Below are positions 30,055 to 37,967 of a stretch of DNA of 54,139 bases, one piece after another. Numbering within the stretch: the stretch's first letter is position 1; each line of letters opens with the position of its first letter. The translations under genes were made by a program, and so were the position numbers. A model generated the notes under the pieces. The model did not search any database. It was not told where the DNA came from and saw only the letters and a list, made by a program, of their open reading frames with translations. Source of the stretch: Oscillospiraceae bacterium (GTDB taxonomy: Bacteria; Bacillota; Clostridia; Oscillospirales; Acutalibacteraceae); NCBI GenBank assembly GCA_009785335.1, contig WQWM01000013.1:1-54139 (forward strand), given 5' to 3'.

Positions 30055-32436
30055 TTATAACGCCTCGGCGTGCATGTCTGCCCAGGCGGTGACTTCGCTA
30101 AATGTTGCATCTTTGCCAAAGGTGATGAGGATTTCACTGACCATGCGGCGAAAGCTTGCGGTGTTGCGGCATTTCAGCAGCAGTCGCCAGCGGTACTTCT
30201 TGTTCACACGGCTCACCCGTGCGGGCATTGGCCCCAGCACGATTAGTTTTTCGCCGGGGTATTTCTTCACCAAATCCAGCAGGAATTTTGCGCCAGTTTT
30301 CACCAATTGCTCGTTTTCGCCGGTTACGCCCAACATGCACAGATCACAGTAGGGCGGGTAGGTCATTAGTTTGCGCATTCGGATTTCGCCTTCAAAAAAC
30401 GCAGGGTAGTCTTGCTTGGCAGCTTGCATAATCACTTCATTAAACGGATTGATGGTTTGAATGTAAGCCACGCCGGGTTGTTCGCCGCGGCCTGCCCTGC
30501 CCGCCACTTGCGTGAGCAAGCTAAAACTGCGCTCCAGTGCGCGGTAGTCGTCGAAATATAGCTGCTGGTCGATATTCACCACGCCAACAAGCGTGACGTT
30601 GGGGAAGTTTAGCCCCTTGGCCACCATTTGTGTGCCCACCAGAATGTCATGCTCATGCGCGGCAAACTGGCTGAGGATTTCTTCACGCGCATGTTTCTGC
30701 GCAGTGGAGTCAGCGTCCATTCTTGCTACTCTCGCGTCAGGTAAAAGCCTAGCTAATTCATCCACCAGCTTTTGTGTGCCTGCGCCGCCAAAGCGCATGG
30801 TGAGCTTGCCGCAGCTGGGGCAGTTATCGGGTGCCGGGCGCGTGTGCCCGCAGTAGTGGCACAGCATGCGTTGCACAGACATATGGTAAGCCAGTGAAAT
30901 GCTGCATTGCGGGCAAGTGACCACCTGCTTGCAGCCTGTGCAGGTTAGATATGTGCTGAAGCCGCGACGGTTCATGAGCAAAATGGCTTGGTGGCCTTGT
31001 GTAACGTGCTCTTGCAGTGCTGCCAGCAATTCGCGGCTGAGCAGGTTTTCTTGGCTCAGCAGGTCAACGGTGCGTACTTCGGGCAGTTGCGCGTTGCCGT
31101 AGCGTGAAGGCAAAACTTCAAGTTGGTATCGCCCAGCCTTTGCATTGGCATAGCTTTCGATTGAAGGGGTTGCGCTGCTGAGCAATAGCAGTGCACCGTG
31201 TTGCTTGGCACGAGCTTTTGCCGCATCACGCGCATGGTAGCGCGGCGATTGCTCTGACTTATACGTATGCTCGTGCTCCTCGTCCAATACGATTAGGCCG
31301 ATATGTTGCAGCGGCGCGAACACCGCACTGCGTGTGCCCAGCACCACCTTTGCTTGGCCATCGCGTGCCTTTTGCCAGGCTTGGGTTCGCTCGCCCACAC
31401 TGCGTGAGCTGTGCAGCAAAACAACATGATCACCATAACGAGAGCGAAAAATGCCCAGCATTTGCGGGGTTAGCGCGATTTCGGGCACCAACACCAGGGC
31501 AGTTTGGCCCTGCGCTAGCACGTCGTCAATGAGCTTGAGATATACACTGGTTTTGCCTGAGCCCGTTACGCCAAACAGCAAAGCGGTGGGTTTGGTGGGG
31601 TTGCGCAGGTTTTCGTAGGCGATTTGTTGAGCGGGTGTGAGACTGATTTTTTGCGGCTCCTCCCCCTGTCGCGTTGCGGCATCCCCCTCAGCAAGGGGGG
31701 AGAGCAAAAGCACATCACGTTTCACTAGGGCAGTTACCACCGCACTGGTTACGCCGCAATAGCCGCACAACTCCTGCAGGCTGGCTGCGCCATTTTCACG
31801 CAGGAAATTTACGACTAGTTGCTGCTTGGGCGTGAGTTGCCCCAACTCGCCTTGCGCGAGGGCATAAACTGATTTTTTGCGCGCTTGACTTTGCTGCACG
31901 GCATCGTTTTGCCGCACGAGGTAGCCTTTTTCGGTTAGCTGCTCGGGCAAGGTTGAATCTGCGGACAACTTGCATTTTTTCAGCAAATCTTCACGTTTGG
32001 TGAAGGGGTTTCTTGCACGGCGCAGTGTTTGCAGCAGCGCAAGTTCGCGTTCGTCCAGCAGTGTGTCGGGCGGGCAGTCATCAGGCGGCAGCGCGCAATA
32101 AAGCACATGCATTTGATGACGCAGCCCGGCGGGCACCATGGCGCAATAGGCTTCAAACAGCGTGCAGAACGTGGTTTCCTTCAGCCAGGGAATCAGTTGC
32201 ACTAAATCTGCGGGCAATGGTTCGCCCGGCAGAACCTGTGCAATGGCTTTGGTTTTGGCAGCAGGCGGATTATTGTGCACTTGCAGCACCACACCAACGC
32301 GCGGTTTGCCTGTGCCAAACGGTACGGTTACCCTTGCGCCGGGTTGCACTTGCATGCTTGCGGGCACAGCATAATCAAACGCCTTATCAAAATGATAAGC
32401 CGTTCCCTGCACCGCAATTGAAGCAAACAGGTGCAT
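30055..32436 (-). CDS. priA: primosomal protein N', replication-restart helicase
   Basis: A 3'-5' helicase that reloads the replisome at stalled forks. The 793-aa protein has an N-terminal DNA-binding domain, Walker A GVTGSGKTS near 288, the Walker B DEEHEHTYK, helicase motifs GTRSAVFAP, LLLSSATPS and QVAGRAGRG, and eight zinc cysteines (CTGC, CPQC, CHYC, CPSC). Between the wing region and the helicase core, residues LSPLAEGDAATRQGEEP are encoded by a C-run/G-run palindromic repeat in frame. The start overlaps the rpoZ stop by one base (TAATG). coaBC, usually between rpoZ and priA in Firmicutes, is absent here. Confidence 0.97.
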   Translation of the reverse strand: MHLFASIAVQGTAYHFDKAFDYAVPASMQVQPGARVTVPFGTGKPRVGVVLQVHNNPPAAKTKAIAQVLPGEPLPADLVQLIPWLKETTFCTLFEAYCAMVPAGLRHQMHVLYCALPPDDCPPDTLLDERELALLQTLRRARNPFTKREDLLKKCKLSADSTLPEQLTEKGYLVRQNDAVQQSQARKKSVYALAQGELGQLTPKQQLVVNFLRENGAASLQELCGYCGVTSAVVTALVKRDVLLLSPLAEGDAATRQGEEPQKISLTPAQQIAYENLRNPTKPTALLFGVTGSGKTSVYLKLIDDVLAQGQTALVLVPEIALTPQMLGIFRSRYGDHVVLLHSSRSVGERTQAWQKARDGQAKVVLGTRSAVFAPLQHIGLIVLDEEHEHTYKSEQSPRYHARDAAKARAKQHGALLLLSSATPSIESYANAKAGRYQLEVLPSRYGNAQLPEVRTVDLLSQENLLSRELLAALQEHVTQGHQAILLMNRRGFSTYLTCTGCKQVVTCPQCSISLAYHMSVQRMLCHYCGHTRPAPDNCPSCGKLTMRFGGAGTQKLVDELARLLPDARVARMDADSTAQKHAREEILSQFAAHEHDILVGTQMVAKGLNFPNVTLVGVVNIDQQLYFDDYRALERSFSLLTQVAGRAGRGEQPGVAYIQTINPFNEVIMQAAKQDYPAFFEGEIRMRKLMTYPPYCDLCMLGVTGENEQLVKTGAKFLLDLVKKYPGEKLIVLGPMPARVSRVNKKYRWRLLLKCRNTASFRRMVSEILITFGKDATFSEVTAWADMHAEAL
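31659..31706. repeat. in-frame palindromic repeat inside priA
   Basis: Gene-sense CTCCCCCCTTGCTGAGGGGG, then ATGCCGCAACGCGACAGG and GGGAG. Same architecture (C-run/G-run hairpin, small GC hairpin, G-run) as in the ligase-like gene and between genes. Reading frame preserved. Confidence 0.65.
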
Positions 32437-32645
32437 TATGCGTTGCGCGCTTCTTCTGTTTCCAGCACGGCATAGCGGTCATCCAAAAAGTCGTTGAGCG
32501 ACAGCGTAACCGGTTTGGTGGGCAAGCTGCGGCGGTCTGCTTCAGCGTCGTTGACCAAGTTGCGGGCATGTTTGGCCACGGCGGTCACCAGCGAATAGCG
32601 GCTGACATTTTTGTTAAGAATGGGGCGTACATCTACGTTAAGCAT
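32436..32645 (-). CDS. rpoZ: RNA polymerase omega subunit
   Basis: A 69-aa subunit that stabilises RNA polymerase assembly. The core YSLVTAVAKHARNLVNDAE matches the helix that clamps the beta-prime tail, and the segment KPVTLSLNDFLDDRYAV follows the same order as clostridial omegas. It lies between gmk and priA, its usual place. The start at 32645 lies after AAAGTGTGG, a weak ribosome site. The stop overlaps the priA ATG. Confidence 0.9.
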   Translation of the reverse strand: MLNVDVRPILNKNVSRYSLVTAVAKHARNLVNDAEADRRSLPTKPVTLSLNDFLDDRYAVLETEEARNA

Positions 32646-32705
32646 TTTTAGTCCACACTTTCTATTGTGAAAAAAATTAGTTAGCGGCCTGATATTGAGT
32701 GATTG

Positions 32706-33305
32706 TTAGAGGTTCATTACCTCATCTAGTATAGTTTTATCACGTAGCATTTCTGCTCGAATAATCGCTTGGAAGTCTGCGGCGGCATCCGTTAGGACAC
32801 AATTGCGAATGATATAGTCAAAGCCGGGCGCATGGGTGAGTTCTTGCTTGGCAATGGCAATGCGCCGTTCGATGTCTTCAAGGGTGTTGGTGCGGCGGTC
32901 AATAAGTCGCTGGCGCAGCACGGTTAGACTTGGCGGCACCAAAAACACCCGCACGCAGTCAGGATATTGCGCGGCGATGTTGGCAGCACCTTCTACCTCG
33001 ATTTCCAGCACCACGGTTTTGCCAGCTGCCAGCTGTGCATCCACGGCATCTTTTGGCGTGCCGTAATACTCACCATTGTATATGGTATGCTCTAAAATAG
33101 CATTGCTTGCCAGCTTTTGCTCAAATTGCTCGCGGGTAGTGAAATAATAGTGCATGCCATCCACTTCGCCCTCACGCGGTTGCCTTGTGGTGAGCGAAAT
33201 AGAAAGCGCAATGTCACCGCCGTTGGCAATCACTTGTTGCAGCAGGCTGTCTTTTCCGCTGCCCGATGGTCCGCTGAGCACAATCAATACGCCTTTATTC
33301 GTCAT
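32706..33305 (-). CDS. gmk: guanylate kinase
   Basis: Phosphorylates GMP to GDP. The 199-aa protein has the P-loop SGPSGSGKDS near 10-19, the GMP-binding SLTTRQPREGEVDGMHYYF and YNGEYYGTPKDAV, and the lid EDIERRIAIAKQEL with a catalytic arginine. Length is normal. It overlaps remA by 11 bases and precedes rpoZ with a 60-bp gap, matching the standard remA-gmk-rpoZ order. The start at 33305 has AGGAGGTAACGG within remA. Confidence 0.97.
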   Translation of the reverse strand: MTNKGVLIVLSGPSGSGKDSLLQQVIANGGDIALSISLTTRQPREGEVDGMHYYFTTREQFEQKLASNAILEHTIYNGEYYGTPKDAVDAQLAAGKTVVLEIEVEGAANIAAQYPDCVRVFLVPPSLTVLRQRLIDRRTNTLEDIERRIAIAKQELTHAPGFDYIIRNCVLTDAAADFQAIIRAEMLRDKTILDEVMNL

Positions 33306-33549
33306 TTTCCGTTACCTCCTGTCCCAGTCGCGCGGCCAATACTTCGGGCTGCAAGTAGCTGAGCACTACGTGGCCGCTATCGAGCACCAGCACGCATTTG
33401 GTTTTGCGGCCATGCGTGGCATCAATGAGCATCGCGCCCGCCTTGGCCTCTTGGGTTATGCGGCGCACGGGCTGGCTTTCGGGCGAGAACGCCCCCAGCA
33501 CACGCGCGGTGTTCAGTAGGTTGCCGAAGCCGATGTTTAGCAGTTGCAT
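33295..33549 (-). CDS. remA: RemA-family (DUF370) regulator
   Basis: An 84-aa DNA-binding protein of the RemA/YlzA family; in Bacillus RemA activates biofilm-matrix and osmoprotection genes. The core is typical: LNIGFGNLL at the N-terminus, the conserved SPESQPVRRITQEAK helix and MLIDATHGRKTKCVLVLDSGHVVLS. It lies in its usual place just before gmk, but 246 bp of repeats and an inserted kinase gene separate it from yicC. The start at 33549 has AGGAGATTTTC upstream. Confidence 0.94.
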   Translation of the reverse strand: MQLLNIGFGNLLNTARVLGAFSPESQPVRRITQEAKAGAMLIDATHGRKTKCVLVLDSGHVVLSYLQPEVLAARLGQEVTENDE

Positions 33550-33611
33550 GAAAATCTCCTAGCCTTGAAGTTGTTGCCGCAGCGAATCTGCGCAAGTTTG
33601 CAAGTCGCTCC

Positions 33612-33792
33612 GCGAACCATCCTCAGCCCGACCCGAGGTCGGCCAGCTCCTTCCCGAGGAAGGAGCGGAGGATTAAGGATATCACGACAGCGAAATCATA
33701 AGCAACAAGCCCACGCTCCCTCCTCGGGAGGGAGCTCCCCGCGCAGCGCGGGGTGAGGGTGGCTCGCGAAGCGACTGCTCGCCGCAGGCGTT
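33612..33792. repeat. block of C-run/G-run hairpin repeats upstream of remA
   Basis: Two repeats in tandem: GCTCCTTCCCGAGGAAGGAGC (33646-33666, with GACCCGAGGTC before it) and CTCCCTCCTCGGGAGGGAG (33716-33734), then CCCCGCGCAGCGCGGGG and GGCTCGCGAAGCGAC. The latter module recurs at 7860, 25190 and 52450. No gene is seen between 33550 and 33795. Confidence 0.7.
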
Positions 33793-33795
33793 CCT

Positions 33796-34302
33796 CTATA
33801 GTCCCGCCAGAAATCGTTTCATGGCCCTGCGTGTGGTGAAGCGATGAACGGGTTTTCCGCTTGCTTCAATCATTTCAACAATGCGCGGTCGGCTTTGGTT
33901 GGGATAGTCCAGCAAAATCCATTTCAAGAATTGCTTGTCTATTTTGTCCACACAGCTTTTCGGCAGTTCGGGGCGCGGTTTGCGCTGTATTTTCATGCGT
34001 CGTTTAATCGCATGAAAAGCACAAAAAAATCGGTTATAATCCAAAAACACAATGGTATCACAGCGTTCAAGTCGCAGCGGCAATGTGCCTGCGCTGACCC
34101 CCTCAAATATCCACGCATCAGTAGCAACGGCAGCAGCGATTTTTGCACGGAACTCTTCTTTTGGGCAGCTTACCCAACTTTCGTTTTCCACAAAGCGCAA
34201 AGTATCAAGGTGAACGGCAGGGATACCTAAAATTGCACTTAAACGCCTCGCTAGGGTAGATTTGCCACTGCCCGAATTGCCGATGACTACGATTCGTTGC
34301 AT
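33796..34302 (-). CDS. P-loop nucleotide kinase-like protein (FlaR/adenylate-kinase-like)
   Basis: A 168-aa predicted kinase of the topology-modulation/FlaR group related to adenylate kinase. Seen: P-loop VIGNSGSGKSTLARRL at residues 4-19, an HLDTLRF acceptor-type loop, the WIFEGVSAGTLPLRLERCDTIVFLDY strand and an RRMKIQRKPRPE lid-like basic stretch. The substrate is unknown. The start at 34302 (MQRIVV) has GGGGAGA 7 bases before it, better than the in-frame ATG at 34317. It splits the normally adjacent yicC and remA genes, so it is probably an insertion into this conserved cluster. Confidence 0.78.
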   Translation of the reverse strand: MQRIVVIGNSGSGKSTLARRLSAILGIPAVHLDTLRFVENESWVSCPKEEFRAKIAAAVATDAWIFEGVSAGTLPLRLERCDTIVFLDYNRFFCAFHAIKRRMKIQRKPRPELPKSCVDKIDKQFLKWILLDYPNQSRPRIVEMIEASGKPVHRFTTRRAMKRFLAGL

Positions 34303-34314
34303 CGCCGTTCTCCC

Positions 34315-34350
34315 CATTAAGCATTAAGAATTAAGCATTCAGCATTATTC
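34315..34350. repeat. AATTAAG/CATTAAG short repeat tract
   Basis: CATTAAGCATTAAGAATTAA and GCATTCAGCATT. It is similar to the tract at 1136-1163 at the fucosidase 3' end (CATTAAGCATTATGAATTAA). Both overlap the 3' end of a minus-strand gene. Confidence 0.5.
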
Positions 34351-35223
34351 AATGTTCTGCACTTGCTCGCGAATTTTCTCCACACAGCTTTTCATGTCCA
34401 CCACACGGCGAGTGATGTCCACATCACCGATTTTCGAGCCGATGGTGTTGCATTCGCGGTTGATTTCCTGCACCAAAAAATCCAACTTGCGGCCAACGGC
34501 AGCATCGCCGCTGAGCATATCACGCAGTTGATCCATGTGGCTGCGCAAGCGCACGGTTTCTTCATCTACGGCTGTTTTTTCCGCGAAGATAGCCGCTTCG
34601 GTCAGCAGGCGTTGTTCCTCTATCGTTGTGGTTTCCAGTAACGCTTGCATTTTGGTGCGCAGTTTTTCCATGTATTGTGCGGTGAGTTCAGGTGCGCGTT
34701 GTTCAATGAACGCCACATGCCCCAGTATTTCCTCTGCGCGCGCTAAAATATCATCGCGCAGGCGTTCGCCTTCCACCTCGCGCATGGCAATGAACTTCTC
34801 CAGTGACTCCCCTGCCGCTTGCTCAACGGCTATCCAGATCTCCTCTTCATCCACCGTTTTTTTCTGCACGGTGAATAAATCCGGCACACGCAGCAGCGAC
34901 GTTGCTGTGATGTCATCGTTGATGTTGTGCGCTTGGGCAAGTGCGGCAATGGCAGCTTTGTAGCCCAGTAGCAATGCCTCGTTCAGCGCGACTTCCACAT
35001 GGCTTTCGCCCAAAAACTCCACGCCAACATAGCACTCCACTTTGCCGCGGGTGATTTGCGTGTTGGCCAATTTTTTCAGCCGGTCTTCCAAAAAGCCGCA
35101 GCTGCGCGGCACACGAGCCGAAAATTCAAAGTAGCGGCTGTTTACGCTTTTGATTTCGCAGGTGACGCGAAACGCTTCGTTGGCAAACTCTGTGCGGCCA
35201 AAGCCGGTCATGCTACGTACCAT
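34345..35223 (-). CDS. yicC: YicC/YloC-family endoribonuclease
   Basis: A 292-aa protein of the YicC family, shown in other bacteria to be an endoribonuclease acting on small RNAs. Typical features: MVRSMTGFGR at the N-terminus, EIKSVNSRYFEFSARVP, RVPDLFTV, then a long helical region and the C-terminal GRKLDFLVQEINRECNTIGSK that defines the family. Start at 35223 with GGGGAGGAC upstream. It is the first gene of the long operon, reading from a near-perfect promoter at 35259-35287. Confidence 0.95.
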   Translation of the reverse strand: MVRSMTGFGRTEFANEAFRVTCEIKSVNSRYFEFSARVPRSCGFLEDRLKKLANTQITRGKVECYVGVEFLGESHVEVALNEALLLGYKAAIAALAQAHNINDDITATSLLRVPDLFTVQKKTVDEEEIWIAVEQAAGESLEKFIAMREVEGERLRDDILARAEEILGHVAFIEQRAPELTAQYMEKLRTKMQALLETTTIEEQRLLTEAAIFAEKTAVDEETVRLRSHMDQLRDMLSGDAAVGRKLDFLVQEINRECNTIGSKIGDVDITRRVVDMKSCVEKIREQVQNIE

Positions 35224-35258
35224 GGCAAAGTCCTCCCCCTCTAAACATATCTCCCTTC

Positions 35259-35287
35259 ATTATAACACAAAAAAAGGGGCTTGTCAA
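35259..35287 (-). promoter_or_regulatory. consensus sigma-A promoter of the yicC operon
   Basis: Minus strand: TTGACA (35287-35282), 17-bp spacer, TATAAT (35264-35259) with TGTGT before it. Both hexamers are consensus. Its -35 overlaps the -35 of the divergent GH4 promoter. Confidence 0.85.
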
Positions 35288-35309
35288 TGTCCCTGACCTA
35301 TGTTATACT
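35281..35309 (+). promoter_or_regulatory. sigma-A promoter of the GH4 operon
   Basis: Plus strand: TTGTCA (35281-35286), 17-bp spacer, TATACT (35304-35309). The -35 is the complement of the yicC -35, so the two polymerases should compete. Confidence 0.65.
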
Positions 35310-35359
35310 ATAAAATAACCTTGCGAAGCGCGAGTCCACACCTAGCGACTGTAATAGGA

Positions 35360-35413
35360 CACAGCGAAGCGACCTTAAAAGTTTTTTGTGCTACTTTTTT
35401 TCAAAAAAGTAGC
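35360..35413 (+). repeat. palindromic leader element, copy 10
   Basis: ACACAGCGAAGCGACCTT, AAAAG, T6, GTGCTAC-T7-C-A6-GTAGC (palindrome 35390-35413), directly upstream of the GH4 ribosome site (GAAAGGA). Confidence 0.85.
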
Positions 35414-35429
35414 AAGAAAGGAAATCGAC

Positions 35430-36767
35430 ATGAAAATTTGTTTTGTTGGTGCAGGCAGCACCGTGTTTGCGCGCAATGTGCTGGGCGATTGCATGATGAC
35501 TGAATCGCTGCGTGAAGCTGAAATGGCATTGTATGACATTGATGGTGGCCGCTTGGAGGATTCGTATACCATCCTCAGCGCAATGAACAACACCGTGAAT
35601 GAAGGCCGTGCACGGCTGACGAAATTCCTGGGCGTGGAGAACCGCAAAGATGCGCTGCGCGATGCGGACTTCGTCATCACGGCTATTCAAGTGGGGCTTT
35701 ATGACCCTTGCACCATCATCGACTTTGAGGTGCCTAAGAAATATGGCTTGCGCCAAACCATTGCCGACACCCTAGGCATCGGCGGCATTTTTCGCGCACT
35801 GCGCAGCATTCCTGTGTTTGCTGATGTTGCGCGTGACATGGAGGAAGTTGCGCCGCGTGCCCGCATGCTCAACTATGTGAACCCCATGGCCATGATTACC
35901 GGCTATATGCAGCGCTACACGAACGTGCCAACGGTTGGGCTGTGCCACAGCGTGCAATCATGCTCCAAGGTGTTGCTGAGCATGCTGGGCATGGGCGACA
36001 AAGTGGAGGGTCATCGCGACCTGATTGCGGGCATCAATCACATGGGTTGGCTGCTGAAAATTGAAGACAAAGACGGCAACGACCTCTACCCTGCTATCCG
36101 CGAAAAATCGAAAGAGAGCATGGAAAGTGGCCTGATTTACGACATGGTGCGCTATGAGTACATTCAAAAGCTCGGTTACTACTGCACCGAAAGCAGCGAG
36201 CACAACGCCGAGTATAACCCATTCTTTATCAAGAGCAAATATCCCGAATTGATTGAACGCTACGGCATTCCCTTGGATGAATATCCGCGCCGCTGCGTGA
36301 GCCAAATTGCCAAGTGGAACGCCGAAAAAGAAGAAGTCCTAGCGAACGCCCAGCGCGGCCACCACCGCAGCGATGAATACGGCGCGGCAATCATGAATGC
36401 CGTGGTGACCAACGTGCCCACGAAAATCGGCGGCAACGTGCTCAACACTGGCGGGCTGATTGAAAATCTGCCGCATGATGCTTGCGTGGAAGTTCCCTGC
36501 ATGGTGGATGGCAACTTCGTTAACCCCTGCCGTGTGGGTCGCTTGCCTGTGCAGTTGGCTGCCATGAACCTGACGAATATCAACGTGCAGATGTGCACCA
36601 TTGAAGCTGCCGTGACACTGAAGAAAGAGCACATCTACCACGCTGCCATGATGGACCCGCACACCGCCAGCGAGCTGAGCATTGATGATATCATCGCCAT
36701 GTGTGACGAGCTGATTGAAGCGCATGGCTGCATTGACAACGGCGGCTACTTGCCGAAATATAAATAG
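35430..36767 (+). CDS. glycoside hydrolase family 4 (alpha-galactosidase-like)
   Basis: A 445-aa NAD- and Mn-dependent GH4 enzyme, which cleaves by oxidation at C3 and elimination. Seen: an N-terminal Rossmann MKICFVGAGSTVFARN, the region LRDADFVITAIQVG, NYVNPMAMITGYM, the metal-binding GLCHSVQSC and GINHMGWLLKIED. The NPMAM and CHSVQ pattern fits alpha-galactosidase/alpha-glucuronidase members better than 6-phospho-beta-glucosidases. It is cytoplasmic. The start at 35430 follows AAAGGAAATCGAC; a longer frame in the leader element is rejected. An alpha/beta hydrolase follows after 17 bp. Confidence 0.9.
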   Translation: MKICFVGAGSTVFARNVLGDCMMTESLREAEMALYDIDGGRLEDSYTILSAMNNTVNEGRARLTKFLGVENRKDALRDADFVITAIQVGLYDPCTIIDFEVPKKYGLRQTIADTLGIGGIFRALRSIPVFADVARDMEEVAPRARMLNYVNPMAMITGYMQRYTNVPTVGLCHSVQSCSKVLLSMLGMGDKVEGHRDLIAGINHMGWLLKIEDKDGNDLYPAIREKSKESMESGLIYDMVRYEYIQKLGYYCTESSEHNAEYNPFFIKSKYPELIERYGIPLDEYPRRCVSQIAKWNAEKEEVLANAQRGHHRSDEYGAAIMNAVVTNVPTKIGGNVLNTGGLIENLPHDACVEVPCMVDGNFVNPCRVGRLPVQLAAMNLTNINVQMCTIEAAVTLKKEHIYHAAMMDPHTASELSIDDIIAMCDELIEAHGCIDNGGYLPKYK

Positions 36768-36784
36768 AAGAGGAATTAGCTCTG

Positions 36785-37726
36785 ATGACAGAAAAAATAA
36801 TGGAAGAATATGTTTCTATCAACGGGATTGAGCAGTACTTCCTGCATCTGCCCAGCGAAAGCAAAGATTTGGTTATCATGCTGCACGGCGGGCCCGGAAT
36901 CCCTAACTCCCTGCTGGCCTATGTTCATCAGCCGCATTTGGATTTCTGCAATGTGGTGTATTATGACCAGCGCGGGGCGGGCAAAACGCAACAAAAAAAC
37001 AAAACAAAGCCCGAAAATCTTTCGATGGATGCGATGGTGGAAGACCTGAAAGAAACCATCAAATATATCAAAGCAAAATATAAGACGGAAAGAGTTTTTC
37101 TGGCCGGGCATTCGTGCGGCTCAACGTTGGGCACGCAGTTTATCATCAAGCATCCCAAAGATGTAGCGGGTTACATTGGATATGGTCAGGAAGTTGCCTT
37201 TGTGCCGCAGCATAAAACCTGGTTTGAACACTTGAAAGCAGCAGTGAAGGAGTCGGACAACAAAAAGCACGCCAAAAAAATAGCCGCTGTGCCGGAGGAC
37301 TTTCCTAGCTTGCCCAAAGATGAGTTTGTTAAGCACACCATTATGCTAACGGCATTGGAATCAAAATACGGCTTTCAAGCTGTTGATTTTGTGCAGCTGT
37401 ATCGAAAAAGTCCCTTAGCAAAACCGAAAGATATGATTCAGCTGGTGCAGATGAACAACGGCAGCCCAATCAGCAAAAAGCTGTTGGGCGATGTGTATCA
37501 CGGCATTGACATCAGTCATATTAAAGAATATCAAGTGCCGGTTTACTACATTTTAGGCAGACATGACCAATGGACACCGAGTGCACTGGCTGCGGAATAT
37601 TTCGAAACTATTCAGGCGCCACGGAAGGGTCTGTACTGGATAGAAGACGCGGGACACTTCATGGATACCGACAACCCAGCAGCGTTCTTTGGCGCAGTGA
37701 AGGAAATTATCGCGCAAACAAGTTAG
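36785..37726 (+). CDS. alpha/beta-fold hydrolase, proline iminopeptidase-like
   Basis: A 313-aa hydrolase of the alpha/beta fold. The oxyanion motif HGGPG near 36-40, the nucleophile elbow GHSCGS near 111-116, an Asp in GRHDQWTPS and a His in DAGHFMD supply the catalytic triad. HGGPG with this layout is typical of S33 proline iminopeptidase-type enzymes and related lactonases or esterases; the substrate is not fixed. No signal peptide. The start at 36785 has GAGGA upstream; a second ATG at 36800 is possible. It is in the GH4 transcript. Confidence 0.85.
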   Translation: MTEKIMEEYVSINGIEQYFLHLPSESKDLVIMLHGGPGIPNSLLAYVHQPHLDFCNVVYYDQRGAGKTQQKNKTKPENLSMDAMVEDLKETIKYIKAKYKTERVFLAGHSCGSTLGTQFIIKHPKDVAGYIGYGQEVAFVPQHKTWFEHLKAAVKESDNKKHAKKIAAVPEDFPSLPKDEFVKHTIMLTALESKYGFQAVDFVQLYRKSPLAKPKDMIQLVQMNNGSPISKKLLGDVYHGIDISHIKEYQVPVYYILGRHDQWTPSALAAEYFETIQAPRKGLYWIEDAGHFMDTDNPAAFFGAVKEIIAQTS

Positions 37727-37788
37727 GGCTTGCCAAACGGCGACTAATAGCAATCTCTGCGAATTGAATATAAAAAGGAGAAAATATT

Positions 37789-37920
37789 ATGCCAACAGCA
37801 TCAGAACTGCTGCGCGAAGAAGCCCAAGAAAACCAAACCCGCAAAATTCTTGAAATCATGCAAGAATGCAAAACGCTTGAAGAAGCGATTGAGAAAACAA
37901 AAGAGTTGCTGAAGAAATAG
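37789..37920 (+). CDS. 43-aa helical small protein
   Basis: A short coding sequence with an excellent ribosome site (AAAAAGGAG, 8 bases upstream). The 43 residues begin MPTASELLREEAQ and end KELLKK. They are mostly Glu, Lys, Leu and Ile in a pattern fit for an amphipathic helix or short coiled coil. No signal, membrane segment or family was recognised. It is the last gene of the GH4 operon and is followed at once by a terminator. Whether it is translated is inferred only from the ribosome site and open frame. Confidence 0.55.
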   Translation: MPTASELLREEAQENQTRKILEIMQECKTLEEAIEKTKELLKK

Positions 37921-37963
37921 CAAAAAAATTAGCCGACTGCGCATGTTGCAGTCGGCTTTGTAC
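37921..37963. terminator. bidirectional intrinsic terminator
   Basis: Stem AGCCGACTGC (37931-37940) / GCAGTCGGCT (37948-37957) with a 7-base loop. On the minus strand it is followed by AATTTTTTTG, a strong terminator for the GPH/GH31 operon; on the plus strand by TTGTACTTT. It separates two convergent operons. Confidence 0.85.
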
Positions 37964-37967
37964 TTTA

